Origin: Pantoea phytobeneficialis
GTDB taxonomy: Bacteria; Pseudomonadota; Gammaproteobacteria; Enterobacterales; Enterobacteriaceae
NCBI RefSeq assembly: GCF_009728735.1
Contig: NZ_CP024636.1
Location: 2,185,720 to 2,249,719 of the forward strand
Reading direction: 5' to 3'
Length of the DNA: 64,000 nt
How positions within the stretch are numbered: the stretch's first letter is position 1; every line of letters starts with the position of its first letter. The notes under the pieces are model-generated. The model made no database searches and had not been told where the DNA came from. It saw only the letters and a list, made by a program, of their open reading frames with translations. This document shows positions 7,019-15,302 of this stretch, piece after piece. The position numbers and the translations under genes are program-made.

Positions 7019-9368
7019 CCGCTCCTGAGAGGCGCTGTACGCCCCAGAAAACCCGTTCTGGCGTGGCTGGCGCATCCAGCAGCGGATGTTGACGGTAATC
7101 CGCGACGCTGGCGACCGCATCCTGCAACGCGCACCATACGGCAATCCCCAGCATAAACGGCGGCTCGCCCACCGCTTTGGAATGGAACACCGTCTGCTGC
7201 GGGTTTTTGCGGTTCTCCACCAGAGTCACGCGCAGATCGGCAGGCACATCGCTGATGGCCGGAATTTTGTAGCTGGCCGGACCGTCAGTGAGCAGTCTGC
7301 CCTGGTCATTCCACACCAGTTCTTCGCAGGTCAGCCAACCCATGCCCTGCACAAAACCGCCTTCCACCTGACCAATATCGATGGCCGGATTAAGCGATGC
7401 CCCGACATCATGCAGAATATCGGCGCGTAGCAAGCGGTACTCGCCGGTTAAGGTATCCAGCAACACCTCGCAGCAGGCGGCACCGTAAGAGAAGTAGTAA
7501 AACGGCGTGCCGCGTCCGGCGTTGCGGTCATAATGGATACCCGGCACCCGATAAAAACCGGTAGCCGACAGCGGCACCTGGTTGAGCCACGCCTGCTGGC
7601 ATACATCGGCGAAGGTGAAATGCTGCTCCCTGACGCGCACGATACCGTTGCTGAAGTTGACCTGCTCAGCCTCACATTGATGCAGCTTGCACAACATCGC
7701 GGTTAAGCGATCACGCAAGGTCTGCGCCGCATCCTGTGCCGCTTTGCCGTTAAGATCGGCTCCGCTGGAGGCCGCCGTTGGCGAGGTGTTGGGCACCTTG
7801 CCGGTATCCGTGGCGGTAACCTGAATGTGGCTGATGTCGATTTGCAGCACCTCCGCCACAATTTGCGCCACTTTGGTGTTCAGCCCCTGTCCCATCTCAG
7901 TGCCGCCGTGATTGAGCTGCACCGTGCCGTCGGTGTAGATCAGAATCAGCGCGCCCGCCTGATTCAGAAAGCTGGAGGTAAAGGAGATGCCAAATTTTAC
8001 CGGCGTCAGTGCCAGCCCGCGCTTCATCACACGATTGGCGGCGTTAAATGCCTGAATTTCCGCGCGCCGCACGGTGTATTCGCTGCTGGTTTCCAGTTGG
8101 TTGGTGATCTCATCCAGCAGGTTATCCTCTACCTGCTGGTGATAATGGGTGATGTTGCGATCCTGCTTGCCGTAGTAGTTACGCTTGCGCAGTTCCAGTG
8201 GATCGAGCTGCAACTCGCGCGCGATGTGATCCATGATCTGCTCAATCGCCACCATGCCCTGCGGCCCACCGAAGCCACGGTAGGCGGTATTCGACGCGAT
8301 GTTGGTACGGCAGCGATAACCGGTAATCAGCGCATCGCCGAGGTAATAAGCATTATCTGCATGGAACATAGCTCGATCGACTATCGATCCACTAAGATCG
8401 AGTGAAAAACCGCAATTTCCTGCCAGATCGAGCTTCACACCACAAAAACGTCCCGTGTCATCAAATCCGACATCGTAACGCACGTAGAACGGATGACGCT
8501 TGCCGGTGATACGCATATCGTCACGGCGTGCGAGGCGCATTTTCGCCGGTCGTCGCGTCTGACGTGCGGCGATGGCGCACAGGCAGGCAACGCCCGCTGC
8601 CTGAGTTTCTTTGCCGCCAAAACCCCCGCCCATCCGGCGCATATCGATGGTGACGTTATTCATGCTGATCCCCATCACCTCAGCCACCAGCTTTTGTACC
8701 TCGGTCGGGTTCTGGGTGGAGGAGAACACCTGAAGCGCATGGTCTTCACCGGGGATCACTAATGCCGTCTGGGTTTCCAGATAGAAATGTTCCTGACCAC
8801 CAATATGGAAACTGCCCTGAATACGGTGCGGTGCACGGGCCAACGCTGCATCCGCATCGCCGCGCTGGTGGACGTGCGGCTGCTGGACAAAAAGCCCCTG
8901 CTCCAGCGCCTGACAAACATCGAGGATCGCCGGTAACGCTTCGTATTCGACAATCGCCGCCTCGACACCGGCGCGCGCGGCTTCCGGTGAATCTGCTGCT
9001 ACGGCTATCACCACCTGGCCGAGATACTCCACCTTTTCTTGTGCCAGCAGCGGATCGCCCGGTTCTAACGGGCCAACATCGTTGCTGCCCGGCACATCAC
9101 GCCAGGTCAGTACGCTGACCACGCCAGGCACTGCGTAACAGGGCTGCACATCCAGTTTGGTAATACGCGCGTGAGCATGAGGACTCAGCAGCGGGCAGAG
9201 ATGCAGTAAACCCGGCAGATCGGGTTTGTCATCGATATAAATCGCTTCGCCGGAGACATGTTTATCCGCACTTTCATGTTTACGGCTACGCCCGACACCG
9301 CTTTGTATACCGGCGTCAAACTGGGTTTTTAACAGGGTTTCATTCAGTTGCGGGCGATTATGAGACAT
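7002..9368 (-). CDS. xdhB: Xanthine dehydrogenase, molybdopterin-binding large subunit XdhB
   Basis: At 788 residues it has the usual length for the bacterial large XDH subunit. It carries the molybdenum site that hydroxylates hypoxanthine and xanthine to urate. Family motifs seen are QEHFYLE (192-198), GGGFGGKE (247-254) and the C-terminal GEPPFMLG, whose E735 corresponds to the catalytic base glutamate. It starts inside the last codons of xdhA (11-bp overlap) and runs into xdhC. Partners are XdhA (FeS and FAD) and XdhC (cofactor loading), both present, so the enzyme should be complete. Confidence 0.95.
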   Translation of the reverse strand: MSHNRPQLNETLLKTQFDAGIQSGVGRSRKHESADKHVSGEAIYIDDKPDLPGLLHLCPLLSPHAHARITKLDVQPCYAVPGVVSVLTWRDVPGSNDVGPLEPGDPLLAQEKVEYLGQVVIAVAADSPEAARAGVEAAIVEYEALPAILDVCQALEQGLFVQQPHVHQRGDADAALARAPHRIQGSFHIGGQEHFYLETQTALVIPGEDHALQVFSSTQNPTEVQKLVAEVMGISMNNVTIDMRRMGGGFGGKETQAAGVACLCAIAARQTRRPAKMRLARRDDMRITGKRHPFYVRYDVGFDDTGRFCGVKLDLAGNCGFSLDLSGSIVDRAMFHADNAYYLGDALITGYRCRTNIASNTAYRGFGGPQGMVAIEQIMDHIARELQLDPLELRKRNYYGKQDRNITHYHQQVEDNLLDEITNQLETSSEYTVRRAEIQAFNAANRVMKRGLALTPVKFGISFTSSFLNQAGALILIYTDGTVQLNHGGTEMGQGLNTKVAQIVAEVLQIDISHIQVTATDTGKVPNTSPTAASSGADLNGKAAQDAAQTLRDRLTAMLCKLHQCEAEQVNFSNGIVRVREQHFTFADVCQQAWLNQVPLSATGFYRVPGIHYDRNAGRGTPFYYFSYGAACCEVLLDTLTGEYRLLRADILHDVGASLNPAIDIGQVEGGFVQGMGWLTCEELVWNDQGRLLTDGPASYKIPAISDVPADLRVTLVENRKNPQQTVFHSKAVGEPPFMLGIAVWCALQDAVASVADYRQHPLLDAPATPERVFWGVQRLSGADDDLP

Positions 9369-10800
9369 AGCGCGTCACCTCTGCGATGGTCAGTTCGCCG
9401 CTGGCCTGTGCGTAGTAGCGACGCAACAGATTCCGCGCCACCTGCAAACGGTAGGCAGCGCTGGCGCGGAAATCACTCAGCGGCTGGAAATCCTGGCTCA
9501 GGGCGGCGCAGGCCGATTCGATAGTTGTCAGGTCAAACGTGGCACCGTTGAGCACCGCTTCAGCATTGAGCGCACGTTTGGGGGTGGCCGCCATGCCGCC
9601 AAACGCAATGCGGACATGCTGCACCGTGCCGTCCTCAACGTGAAGGTTGATGGCGGCAAAAATTGCAGAAATATCGTCGTCGAGGCGTTTGGATACCTTC
9701 CAGGCGACAAAGTCAGGTGACGCTGTCACGCGAGGTATGATGATAGTGCGAATAAACTCGCCGGGTTGCAACACCGTCTGGCGATAACCAGTAAAGAACT
9801 GATCCAGCGGCACTTCCCGACACTGTTCCCCCTGCTGTAATTCGAGTCGGGCATTCAGCGCCAGCAGCATCGGCGCAGCATCACCAATCGGCGAAGCGTT
9901 GCCAATATTGCCGCCCAGCGTGCCCTGATGACGAATTTGCAACGAGGCAAAGCGTTCCAGCATACGGCTGAACGCCGGAATGCGTGCTGCGAGAAATTGA
10001 TAGCATTGATGCAGTGACGCCCCTGCGCCCAGACGCCAGTGCGCTTCATCTTCGCTGCATACCTTCAGCTCTGCGACCTGCTCCAGCGCGATCAACAGCG
10101 GAATCTGCTGATATTGCTGGGTAATTTGTAACGTCAGGTCGGTGCCGCCCGCCAGCAAACGCGCGTGCGGATGTTGTTGGTAGAGGGCTGCCAGCTGATC
10201 CAGGGTTTTTGGCACCAGGCAGCGGTTGCCGTTGGCTTCCAGTATCTGCACCTCGTTGCTGACCAACGCCTGTAAGCGTTGCACCACGCTGGCTTCGCTC
10301 TGGCTGAAGTTGTCGCAGACCGGCTGCTCACAGGCCTGCTGTGCCGCATCCATAATGGGCCGATAACCGGTGCAGCGACACAGATTGCCCGCCAGCGCCT
10401 GTTCCGCCTGGTGCCGGTCCCAGCCGTGGCTGTTTTTCTGTAATGTGAACAACGACATAACAAAACCTGGCGTGCAGTAGCCACACTGCGAACCGTGACA
10501 ATCGACCATTGCCTGCTGTACCGGGTGCAGATCGCCCCCCTGGCGTAAATCCTCGACGGTAATCAGTTGCTTGCCTTGCAGGCTGCTGACCAGCGTCAGG
10601 CAACTGTTCACCGTCTCATAATGCATGCGTCCATCCATCACCTTCCCCAGCGTCACGGTGCAGGCACCGCAGTCGCCCGAGGCGCAGCCCTCTTTGGTGC
10701 CACGACGTTGCTGATGATTACGCAAATAATTCAATACGGTGAGGTTCGGATCGAGATCGCGTTCAGTCACCAGTCGATTATTGAGCAGAAACTGAATCAT
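9358..10800 (-). CDS. xdhA: Xanthine dehydrogenase small subunit XdhA (2Fe-2S and FAD)
   Basis: A 480-residue fusion of the iron-sulfur and FAD domains. The plant-type 2Fe-2S ligands are C39, C44, C47 and C67 (GCASGDCGAC then NSC). The second cluster has C106 and C109 (QCGYC) and C141 and C143 (LCRC). The FAD domain begins near residue 195, with LLAGGTDL and later LGGNIGNASPIGD. It moves electrons from the molybdenum site of XdhB to NAD+. Its ATG overlaps the guaD stop codon by four bases (ATGA), so guanine deaminase and xanthine dehydrogenase are made from one message. Confidence 0.95.
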   Translation of the reverse strand: MIQFLLNNRLVTERDLDPNLTVLNYLRNHQQRRGTKEGCASGDCGACTVTLGKVMDGRMHYETVNSCLTLVSSLQGKQLITVEDLRQGGDLHPVQQAMVDCHGSQCGYCTPGFVMSLFTLQKNSHGWDRHQAEQALAGNLCRCTGYRPIMDAAQQACEQPVCDNFSQSEASVVQRLQALVSNEVQILEANGNRCLVPKTLDQLAALYQQHPHARLLAGGTDLTLQITQQYQQIPLLIALEQVAELKVCSEDEAHWRLGAGASLHQCYQFLAARIPAFSRMLERFASLQIRHQGTLGGNIGNASPIGDAAPMLLALNARLELQQGEQCREVPLDQFFTGYRQTVLQPGEFIRTIIIPRVTASPDFVAWKVSKRLDDDISAIFAAINLHVEDGTVQHVRIAFGGMAATPKRALNAEAVLNGATFDLTTIESACAALSQDFQPLSDFRASAAYRLQVARNLLRRYYAQASGELTIAEVTRYVS

Positions 10801-12125
10801 GCCGCTTTTACCCCGCTTTCCCGTTGCCAGACCGGCTGACCATTGACCCAGGTCTGCGCGATATTGCGATCGTCACCCAGTGTCATCAGCACAAACAATT
10901 TTTCCCAGATATCTTTGCTGTTGGCGTAACGCAATTGCTGCAACGCTGAAACAGCGGGGTCGAGCACCACGAAATCCGCCTCTTTACCCGGATTGAAGTT
11001 ACCGATGGCATGATCGAGATCCAGCGCATGCGCTCCGCCGAGCGTGGCATGATAAAAGGCTTCGCAGGCGCTGAGTTTATAGTGCTGAAGCTGGCCGACT
11101 TTGTAAGCCTCACCAAGGGTTTGCAATATGTTAAAGGTGGTGCCAGCACCGACGTCAGTGCCGATCCCCATCCGTACGCCCTGCTGCCAGCAGCGTTTGA
11201 TGTTAAATAACCCGCTGCCGAGAAACAGGTTGGAGGTCGGACAGAAAGCAATTGATGAATCGGTATCGTGCAGGCACTGCCATTCATGGTCATCCAGATG
11301 CAGACAGTGGGCAAACACGCTGCGTTTGCCGGTGAGCTGATGCTGGTGATACACATCGAGATAGCCGTCATGCTCCGGGAACAGTTCTTTGACCCAGGCG
11401 ATTTCCTGCGGATTTTCGCTCAGATGGGTGTGCAACCAGGTGTCGGGGAACTCTGCCCGTAGCTGCCGGACTTTTTCCAACAGCTGTGGCGACGATGTCG
11501 GGGCAAAGCGTGGCGTCAGCGCATAACTCAGACGGCCACGATTATGCCAGCGTTCAATCAAGGCGCGGGTTTGCAGGTAGCTTGCCTGCGGGGTTTCGGT
11601 CAGATAAGCCGGTGCGTTGCGATCCATCATCACCTTACCGGCAATCAGACGCATATTGAGCTGCTCTGCGGCGCTAAACAATGCTTCCACCGACTGCGGA
11701 TGCACGGTACCAAATACCAGCGCGGTGGTGGTACCGTTCGCCAGCAGCTGATGCAGAAAGAACGCTGACATCTGTGCCGCATGATCGGGACAGTGGTACT
11801 GGCTCTCGACCGGGAAAGTGTATTGGTTCAGCCATTCCAGCAGTTGCTCACCAAACGCCCCTATCATCTCGGTTTGCGGATAGTGAATGTGGGTATCGAT
11901 AAATCCCGGTACGATCAGTTTGCCGCGCAGGTCGATCAGCGTGGCAGGGTTGATGCGCGACTGTGCGCTTTCCCAGCTCTCCAGGCTGACAACTTTTCCG
12001 TCGTGCAGCGTCAATACACCATCTTCGAGGTAGCGCGCCTGATCAGCAATGGTATCGGGTTGTTGTGCCACGCCGGTAAAATCAAAAAAACTGGCGCGCA
12101 GCGTGGTTTCGGATGCAAAAGGCAT
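10797..12125 (-). CDS. guaD: Guanine deaminase
   Basis: A 442-residue amidohydrolase (E. coli GuaD is 439) that converts guanine to xanthine, the substrate of the XDH encoded next to it. The metal-binding HxH motif is FIDTHIH (H79, H81). Later metal and substrate motifs include HTHLSEN and GTDVGAGTTFN. The start is ATG at 12125, with AAGGAAC about 6 bp upstream; an in-frame ATG at 12200 lacks such a site. It is the first gene of guaD-xdhA-xdhB-xdhC. The 430 bp upstream hold PurR-like operators, suggesting purine-responsive control. Confidence 0.95.
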   Translation of the reverse strand: MPFASETTLRASFFDFTGVAQQPDTIADQARYLEDGVLTLHDGKVVSLESWESAQSRINPATLIDLRGKLIVPGFIDTHIHYPQTEMIGAFGEQLLEWLNQYTFPVESQYHCPDHAAQMSAFFLHQLLANGTTTALVFGTVHPQSVEALFSAAEQLNMRLIAGKVMMDRNAPAYLTETPQASYLQTRALIERWHNRGRLSYALTPRFAPTSSPQLLEKVRQLRAEFPDTWLHTHLSENPQEIAWVKELFPEHDGYLDVYHQHQLTGKRSVFAHCLHLDDHEWQCLHDTDSSIAFCPTSNLFLGSGLFNIKRCWQQGVRMGIGTDVGAGTTFNILQTLGEAYKVGQLQHYKLSACEAFYHATLGGAHALDLDHAIGNFNPGKEADFVVLDPAVSALQQLRYANSKDIWEKLFVLMTLGDDRNIAQTWVNGQPVWQRESGVKAA

Positions 12126-12554
12126 AAAGTAGTTCCTTGCGTTATCTTTGTTATGGCAGGTGATGGCCTTTAAGGAGTTTTGCAAACACCATGCCAACAC
12201 AAATAACTTATTTTTATGTTTATATTCAATATATTAGGTTGTTATAAGGGATTTCTATGGCAGCATGCCCAGGCAACCGAATGCGCAAACGGTTGCCATG
12301 CTTCGCAATCGGTTGCGATTTAACAACCGCCGGTGAGACGGGCTTTTTGTACCCTTTGCGTGGCAATGATTTGTGCCATATTGGTGCGGTTGTGCGCTGA
12401 AATCGTGCAGGTGGAATTAAGCAAAGCCTTTGGATGGCCAGAGGGCTTGTGCTGATGGTACGGAAACATTTCTGGACAAAGTCAGTTGTTAAAATTTCTT
12501 AAAGTCACGTTACAATGAGTATCTACAGAACTGATGTGCTCAATGCTTTTTTGA
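12126..12554. promoter_or_regulatory. guaD upstream control region with three PurR-like operators
   Basis: Three 12-mers of the form GCAAnCGnnTGC stand in a row: GCAACCGAATGC (12273-12284), GCAAACGGTTGC (12285-12296) and GCAATCGGTTGC (12305-12316). The last two match the core of the PurR box, GCAAnCGnTTnC. They lie 150-190 bp before the guaD start. Between them and guaD is a very AT-rich stretch suited to a promoter. Another LacI-family repressor could use the same core. To the right of 12320 nothing else was recognised. Confidence 0.5.
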
Positions 12555-13107
12555 ATGGATGGAAGTTTCAGTTTAATGGAGGAAATCATTCAATGTTCCG
12601 CATCACACCCGGTTTTTTTATGGAAAATCGCTCAGCATTATCTTCATGAAAGAAGCCTTCTAAATTCTCAACAGCACAATGTCAGTGCTCTTGTCCCCTC
12701 ACTCAACCAATGGTTACCGTTTTACAAAATCGACTCAGACCTCCGACTCGCACACTTTCTGGCACAGTCTTGTGTTGAAACTGCAAACTTTTCATCGCTG
12801 ACGGAAAGAGCCAGAAACGGCGGTAAGGAGTACGAATACAACACCGCTGTTGGTCGGGCGCTCGGTAACAAATATCCGGGTTGGACGTATTCTCCATGAG
12901 GATTTGGTTAATCACCCTGGACTGGTTTCATCTAATCCTGATGTAGCCGTCAGGACTGCCTGTGAATTCTGGCACAAGCGACACGTAAACATACCTGCCG
13001 ACCGAGATGATTTCAAAGCAGTAACCTATGCCGTTAACGGTGGTTATAACGGACTTGTTGAGAGGAAGCGTGCACTTGATCGGATCAAGAATGAGATGGG
13101 TATTTGA
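12555..13107 (+). pseudogene. Broken glycoside hydrolase family 19 (chitinase/lysozyme-like) gene
   Basis: Two reading frames together make a GH19-type enzyme. Frame one (12555-12899) gives a normal N-terminal half with LRLAHFLAQSCVETANFSSL and NGGKEYEYNTAVGRALGNKYPG, then runs into a stop after WTYSP. Frame two resumes with EDLVNHPGLVSSNPDVAVRT and the C-terminal VNGGYNGL motif, ending at 13107. Comparison with the known family layout shows that the segment normally joining them, holding the GRGLIQLT-type substrate-binding loop, is missing at the junction near 12880. So an internal deletion of roughly 25-30 codons also shifted the frame. The product cannot be active as it stands. GH19 enzymes of this type are used as phage endolysins and as type VI secretion effectors; no secretion genes are nearby. 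Base composition is AT-rich relative to flanking genes. Confidence 0.75.
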
Positions 13108-13109
13108 CA

Positions 13110-13451
13110 ATGTTAAAATTTAAATTTGTTTTCTCTTTAGTTTTTCTGCTCTCGGCTTTCAGCTCATACGCAGCCGGACAACAATCGTCAATGACGTGTA
13201 AAGATACGGCTCTTAAAGATGCAAAAAAACTCCTGTCTTTTTATCGGGATAATGATGACCGAATCTCTATAGACAACAAAGTAACTCCGCTGGAGAAAGT
13301 GAGTAATCCTCAGAATCCATCACAAAAATTCGATGTATTAGAAGCGTGGGGTTATATCTACAAAGGCAAATACAGAATGCGTTTCAGTTACTATTCCGAC
13401 CTTGATTGCACGCTCATGGGCGAAGAAATTCTTGAATACGCAGATTTGTAA
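13110..13451 (+). CDS. Small exported protein, candidate immunity partner of the GH19 enzyme
   Basis: A 113-residue protein with a clear signal peptide (LKFKFVFSLVFLLSAFSSYA). The mature part is about 90 residues with two cysteines (SSMTCKD and DLDCTLM) able to form a disulfide. The ATG at 13110 lies 2 bp past the stop of the broken GH19 gene. A TTG at 13104 overlapping that stop is an alternative start, and either would be translationally coupled. I do not recognise the family. A periplasmic protein coded directly after a cell-wall hydrolase is the usual arrangement of an immunity protein. That role is inferred from position and export signal only. The reading frame is intact although its partner is not. 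Confidence 0.62.
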   Translation: MLKFKFVFSLVFLLSAFSSYAAGQQSSMTCKDTALKDAKKLLSFYRDNDDRISIDNKVTPLEKVSNPQNPSQKFDVLEAWGYIYKGKYRMRFSYYSDLDCTLMGEEILEYADL

Positions 13452-13494
13452 CAATCAGGCTTCCCGACGGCTTTATCGAATATCATCCAAAAAA

Positions 13495-13512
13495 AACCCG
13501 CTTGCGCGGGTT
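13495..13512 (-). terminator. Rho-independent terminator, minus-strand polarity
   Basis: The hairpin AACCCGC-ttgc-GCGGGTT has a run of eight A to its left, so the U-tract forms only in transcripts running leftward. On the plus strand it is followed by TTAATAAC. It sits 43 bp after the small exported protein. No minus-strand gene was found to its right, so its original gene may have been lost. Confidence 0.6.
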
Positions 13513-13631
13513 AATAACATGAAGCAGTGATTAGGGTTGGTACTGAAAAGCTCACATATAATATGAAAGCAAAGCGTGTCACATTCGCGTATCACACGCC
13601 TTTAATTTGAATCTGTTTTATGCCGATAATT

Positions 13632-13645
13632 TTGATAAATATCAA
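13632..13645. promoter_or_regulatory. FNR-consensus-like palindrome in the accessory islet
   Basis: TTGATAAATATCAA fits TTGAT-N4-ATCAA exactly. It directly precedes the open frame of the gene fragment at 13639-13901. The surrounding DNA is AT-rich, so chance is a real alternative. Confidence 0.35.
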
Positions 13646-13901
13646 TTGCACAACTCCATGTTAAATATAGATATTCTCATTTGACGCCCAATGTTAATTA
13701 TATTCCGGCTGTTCAATTCGATAAAGATATTGGCTATCCACATTTTAACAATTTCAGAATGAGTAACGTATCGCCTTACAGCGCATACATCAGCCCTGTG
13801 ACACTTATGCGTGATGGATGTACCTGTCCAACATGCAACATGCAACATGCAACGTGACCCAGATGGGCCATGAAAATGCACAGATGGTTTATGATGTTTA
13901 A
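13639..13901 (+). pseudogene. Gene fragment with frame interrupted at a 7-bp tandem repeat
   Basis: An open frame without a good start codon reads NVNYIPAVQFDKDIGYPHFN, then an aromatic, serine-rich stretch ending in LMRDGCTCPTC, before a stop at 13855-13857. The stop lies immediately after three copies of AACATGC. Removing two copies (14 bp) would carry the frame on through VTQMGHENAQMVYDV to a stop at 13899-13901. It looks like the 3' end of a longer, lost gene. I do not recognise the family. It is in the same orientation as the GH19 remnant and the exported protein. Confidence 0.4.
13830..13850 (+). repeat. Heptanucleotide tandem repeat, three copies of AACATGC
   Basis: Three exact AACATGC units followed by AACGTGA, a degenerate fourth. 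Because 7 is not a multiple of 3, each copy gained or lost shifts the frame of the fragment that contains it. Confidence 0.85.
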
Positions 13902-13918
13902 GGTTCATGGATTTTGGC

Positions 13919-13949
13919 GTTAAGCGGCGATCAGGTCGCCATGCTTAAC
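13919..13949. repeat. Interrupted palindrome at the right edge of the islet
   Basis: GTTAAGC-GGCGA-tcagg-TCGCC-at-GCTTAAC forms a 12-bp stem with a small bulge and a 5-nt loop. It is followed by a T/G-rich tract (GTTTTGTTTTG), so it may work as a plus-strand terminator for the fragment upstream. It marks the boundary to the conserved ydfG block. Confidence 0.5.
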
Positions 13950-14054
13950 ACCTTGCTGGCAGTTTTGTTTTGCCCTCTTTCGAATTTTAGGTGGATTTTT
14001 CCAATTTGAATCAATAGATTAATTGTGACACGCAATCGTTTAAGGAACAGTGAG

Positions 14055-14801
14055 ATGATTATTTTTGTTACCGGTGCGACGGCCGGTTTTGGTCAAAGTA
14101 TCACCCGCCGCTTCATTGCTACAGGTCATAAAGTGATCGCCAGCGGACGCCGCGTTGAGCGTTTGCAGGAATTGAAAGACGAACTGGGCGACAATCTCTA
14201 CACCGTACAACTGGATGTGCGCAACCGTGCCGCTATCGAAGAAGCTATCGCCGCACTGCCGGCTGAATGGCGCAATATCGATGTGTTGGTCAACAATGCC
14301 GGTCTGGCGCTCGGTATCGAACCCGCGCATAAAGCCAATATCGAAGATTGGGAAAATATGATCGACACCAACAACAAAGGTTTGGTGTACATGACGCGCG
14401 CCCTGCTGCCCGCTATGGTGGAACGCAACGTTGGCCATATCATCAACATTGGTTCGATTGCCGGAAGCTGGCCGTATGCCGGTGGCAACGTCTATGGTGC
14501 AACCAAAGCCTTTGTGCGCCAGTTCAGCCTGAATTTACGTACCGATCTGCACGGCACCGCGTTGCGCGTCACCGATATCGAACCGGGTCTGGTGGGCGGT
14601 ACGGAGTTTTCTAATGTGCGTTTCAAAGGTGACGACGGTAAAGCCGATAAGGTTTATGAAGGGACTACCGCACTGACCGCCGAGGATGTCACCGAAGCGG
14701 TATACTGGGTGGCGACGCTACCGAAGCACGTCAATATCAACACGCTGGAAATGATGCCGGTGACGCAAACCCTGGCGGGTTTGAAGGTACATAAGGACTA
14801 A
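14055..14801 (+). CDS. ydfG: NADP-dependent 3-hydroxy acid dehydrogenase YdfG
   Basis: A 248-residue classical short-chain dehydrogenase, exactly the length of E. coli YdfG. That enzyme oxidises L-allo-threonine and serine and reduces malonic semialdehyde from the Rut pathway. The cofactor motif is TGATAGFG (residues 6-13), NNAG follows at the end of strand 4, and the catalytic YGATK comes after the active-site serine in NIGSIAGSWPYAGG. The start is ATG 14055 with AAGGAACAGTGAG upstream. It begins the block shared with the E. coli terminus region. Confidence 0.93.
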   Translation: MIIFVTGATAGFGQSITRRFIATGHKVIASGRRVERLQELKDELGDNLYTVQLDVRNRAAIEEAIAALPAEWRNIDVLVNNAGLALGIEPAHKANIEDWENMIDTNNKGLVYMTRALLPAMVERNVGHIINIGSIAGSWPYAGGNVYGATKAFVRQFSLNLRTDLHGTALRVTDIEPGLVGGTEFSNVRFKGDDGKADKVYEGTTALTAEDVTEAVYWVATLPKHVNINTLEMMPVTQTLAGLKVHKD

Positions 14802-14809
14802 AAATACCT

Positions 14810-14835
14810 GGCGGCGCGATCAATCGCGCCGCTAC
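14810..14835. repeat. Short REP-like palindrome
   Basis: GGCGGCGCGATCAATCGCGCCGC followed by TAC: the two arms are fused with almost no loop. It lies between the convergent 3' ends of ydfG and ynfA, where it could act as a bidirectional transcription stop. Confidence 0.75.
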
Positions 14836-14842
14836 GCGAAAC

Positions 14843-15172
14843 TCAGGCCCGTCCCCAACCCGCGACAATAATCAGCATGCCGCTCAAGGCAATCAACGCC
14901 CCGGCCCAATCCCACGGGCTGAGTTTTACCCCATCCACCACACGTAGCCAGATCAACGCGGTCAACACATAAACGCCACCGTAAGCGGCATAAACGCGAC
15001 CACTGGCCGCCGGATGCAGGGTCAGCAACCAGACAAACAGCATCAGGCTGGCCGCCGCAGGCAGTAACAACCATGCTGTCGCGCCCTTCTTCAGCCATAA
15101 CCACGGCAGAAAGCACCCAACAATTTCCGCAATCGCAGTTAAAAAAAACAGCAAGGTGGTTTTCACCAGCAT
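14843..15172 (-). CDS. ynfA: Inner membrane protein YnfA (UPF0060 family)
   Basis: A 109-residue protein with four predicted membrane helices. The family motifs are [14 protein letters not shown] near residue 16 and [20 protein letters not shown] in the middle. YnfA resembles small multidrug resistance (SMR) transporters and in E. coli and Shigella relatives has been linked to drug efflux. It is a single gene on the minus strand, divergent from ynfB, in the same relative position as in E. coli. Confidence 0.93.
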   Translation of the reverse strand: MLVKTTLLFFLTAIAEIVGCFLPWLWLKKGATAWLLLPAAASLMLFVWLLTLHPAASGRVYAAYGGVYVLTALIWLRVVDGVKLSPWDWAGALIALSGMLIIVAGWGRA

Positions 15173-15302
15173 AAAAAGTCTCTCAGAAGTCTCAACAAAT
15201 GCCTCACCGCTGGTGAGTAAAGAAGCAGCGATGATATACTACCGGGCATTGTTGTTACAGCCACCATCGCGATGGTGCTGGCGTTAACTAAAGGAAAAGA
15301 CG

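Noticed and set aside
7019-7144. Longer xdhC start
   Set aside because: It would lie entirely within xdhB; the ATG pair at 7015/7018 has a good ribosome site and the normal coupled overlap.
13571-13602. GCGTGT/ACACGC inverted repeat as an attachment site or tRNA remnant
   Set aside because: Arms are short, no tRNA-like cloverleaf can be drawn, and no matching direct repeat was found.
13642-13908. 88-residue minus-strand frame in the islet
   Set aside because: No ribosome site and an improbable composition; it is the complement of the plus-strand fragment and the heptamer repeat.
12555-14050. Prophage remnant
   Set aside because: Only one lysis-like gene fragment is present, with no integrase, capsid, terminase or holin; other origins fit as well.
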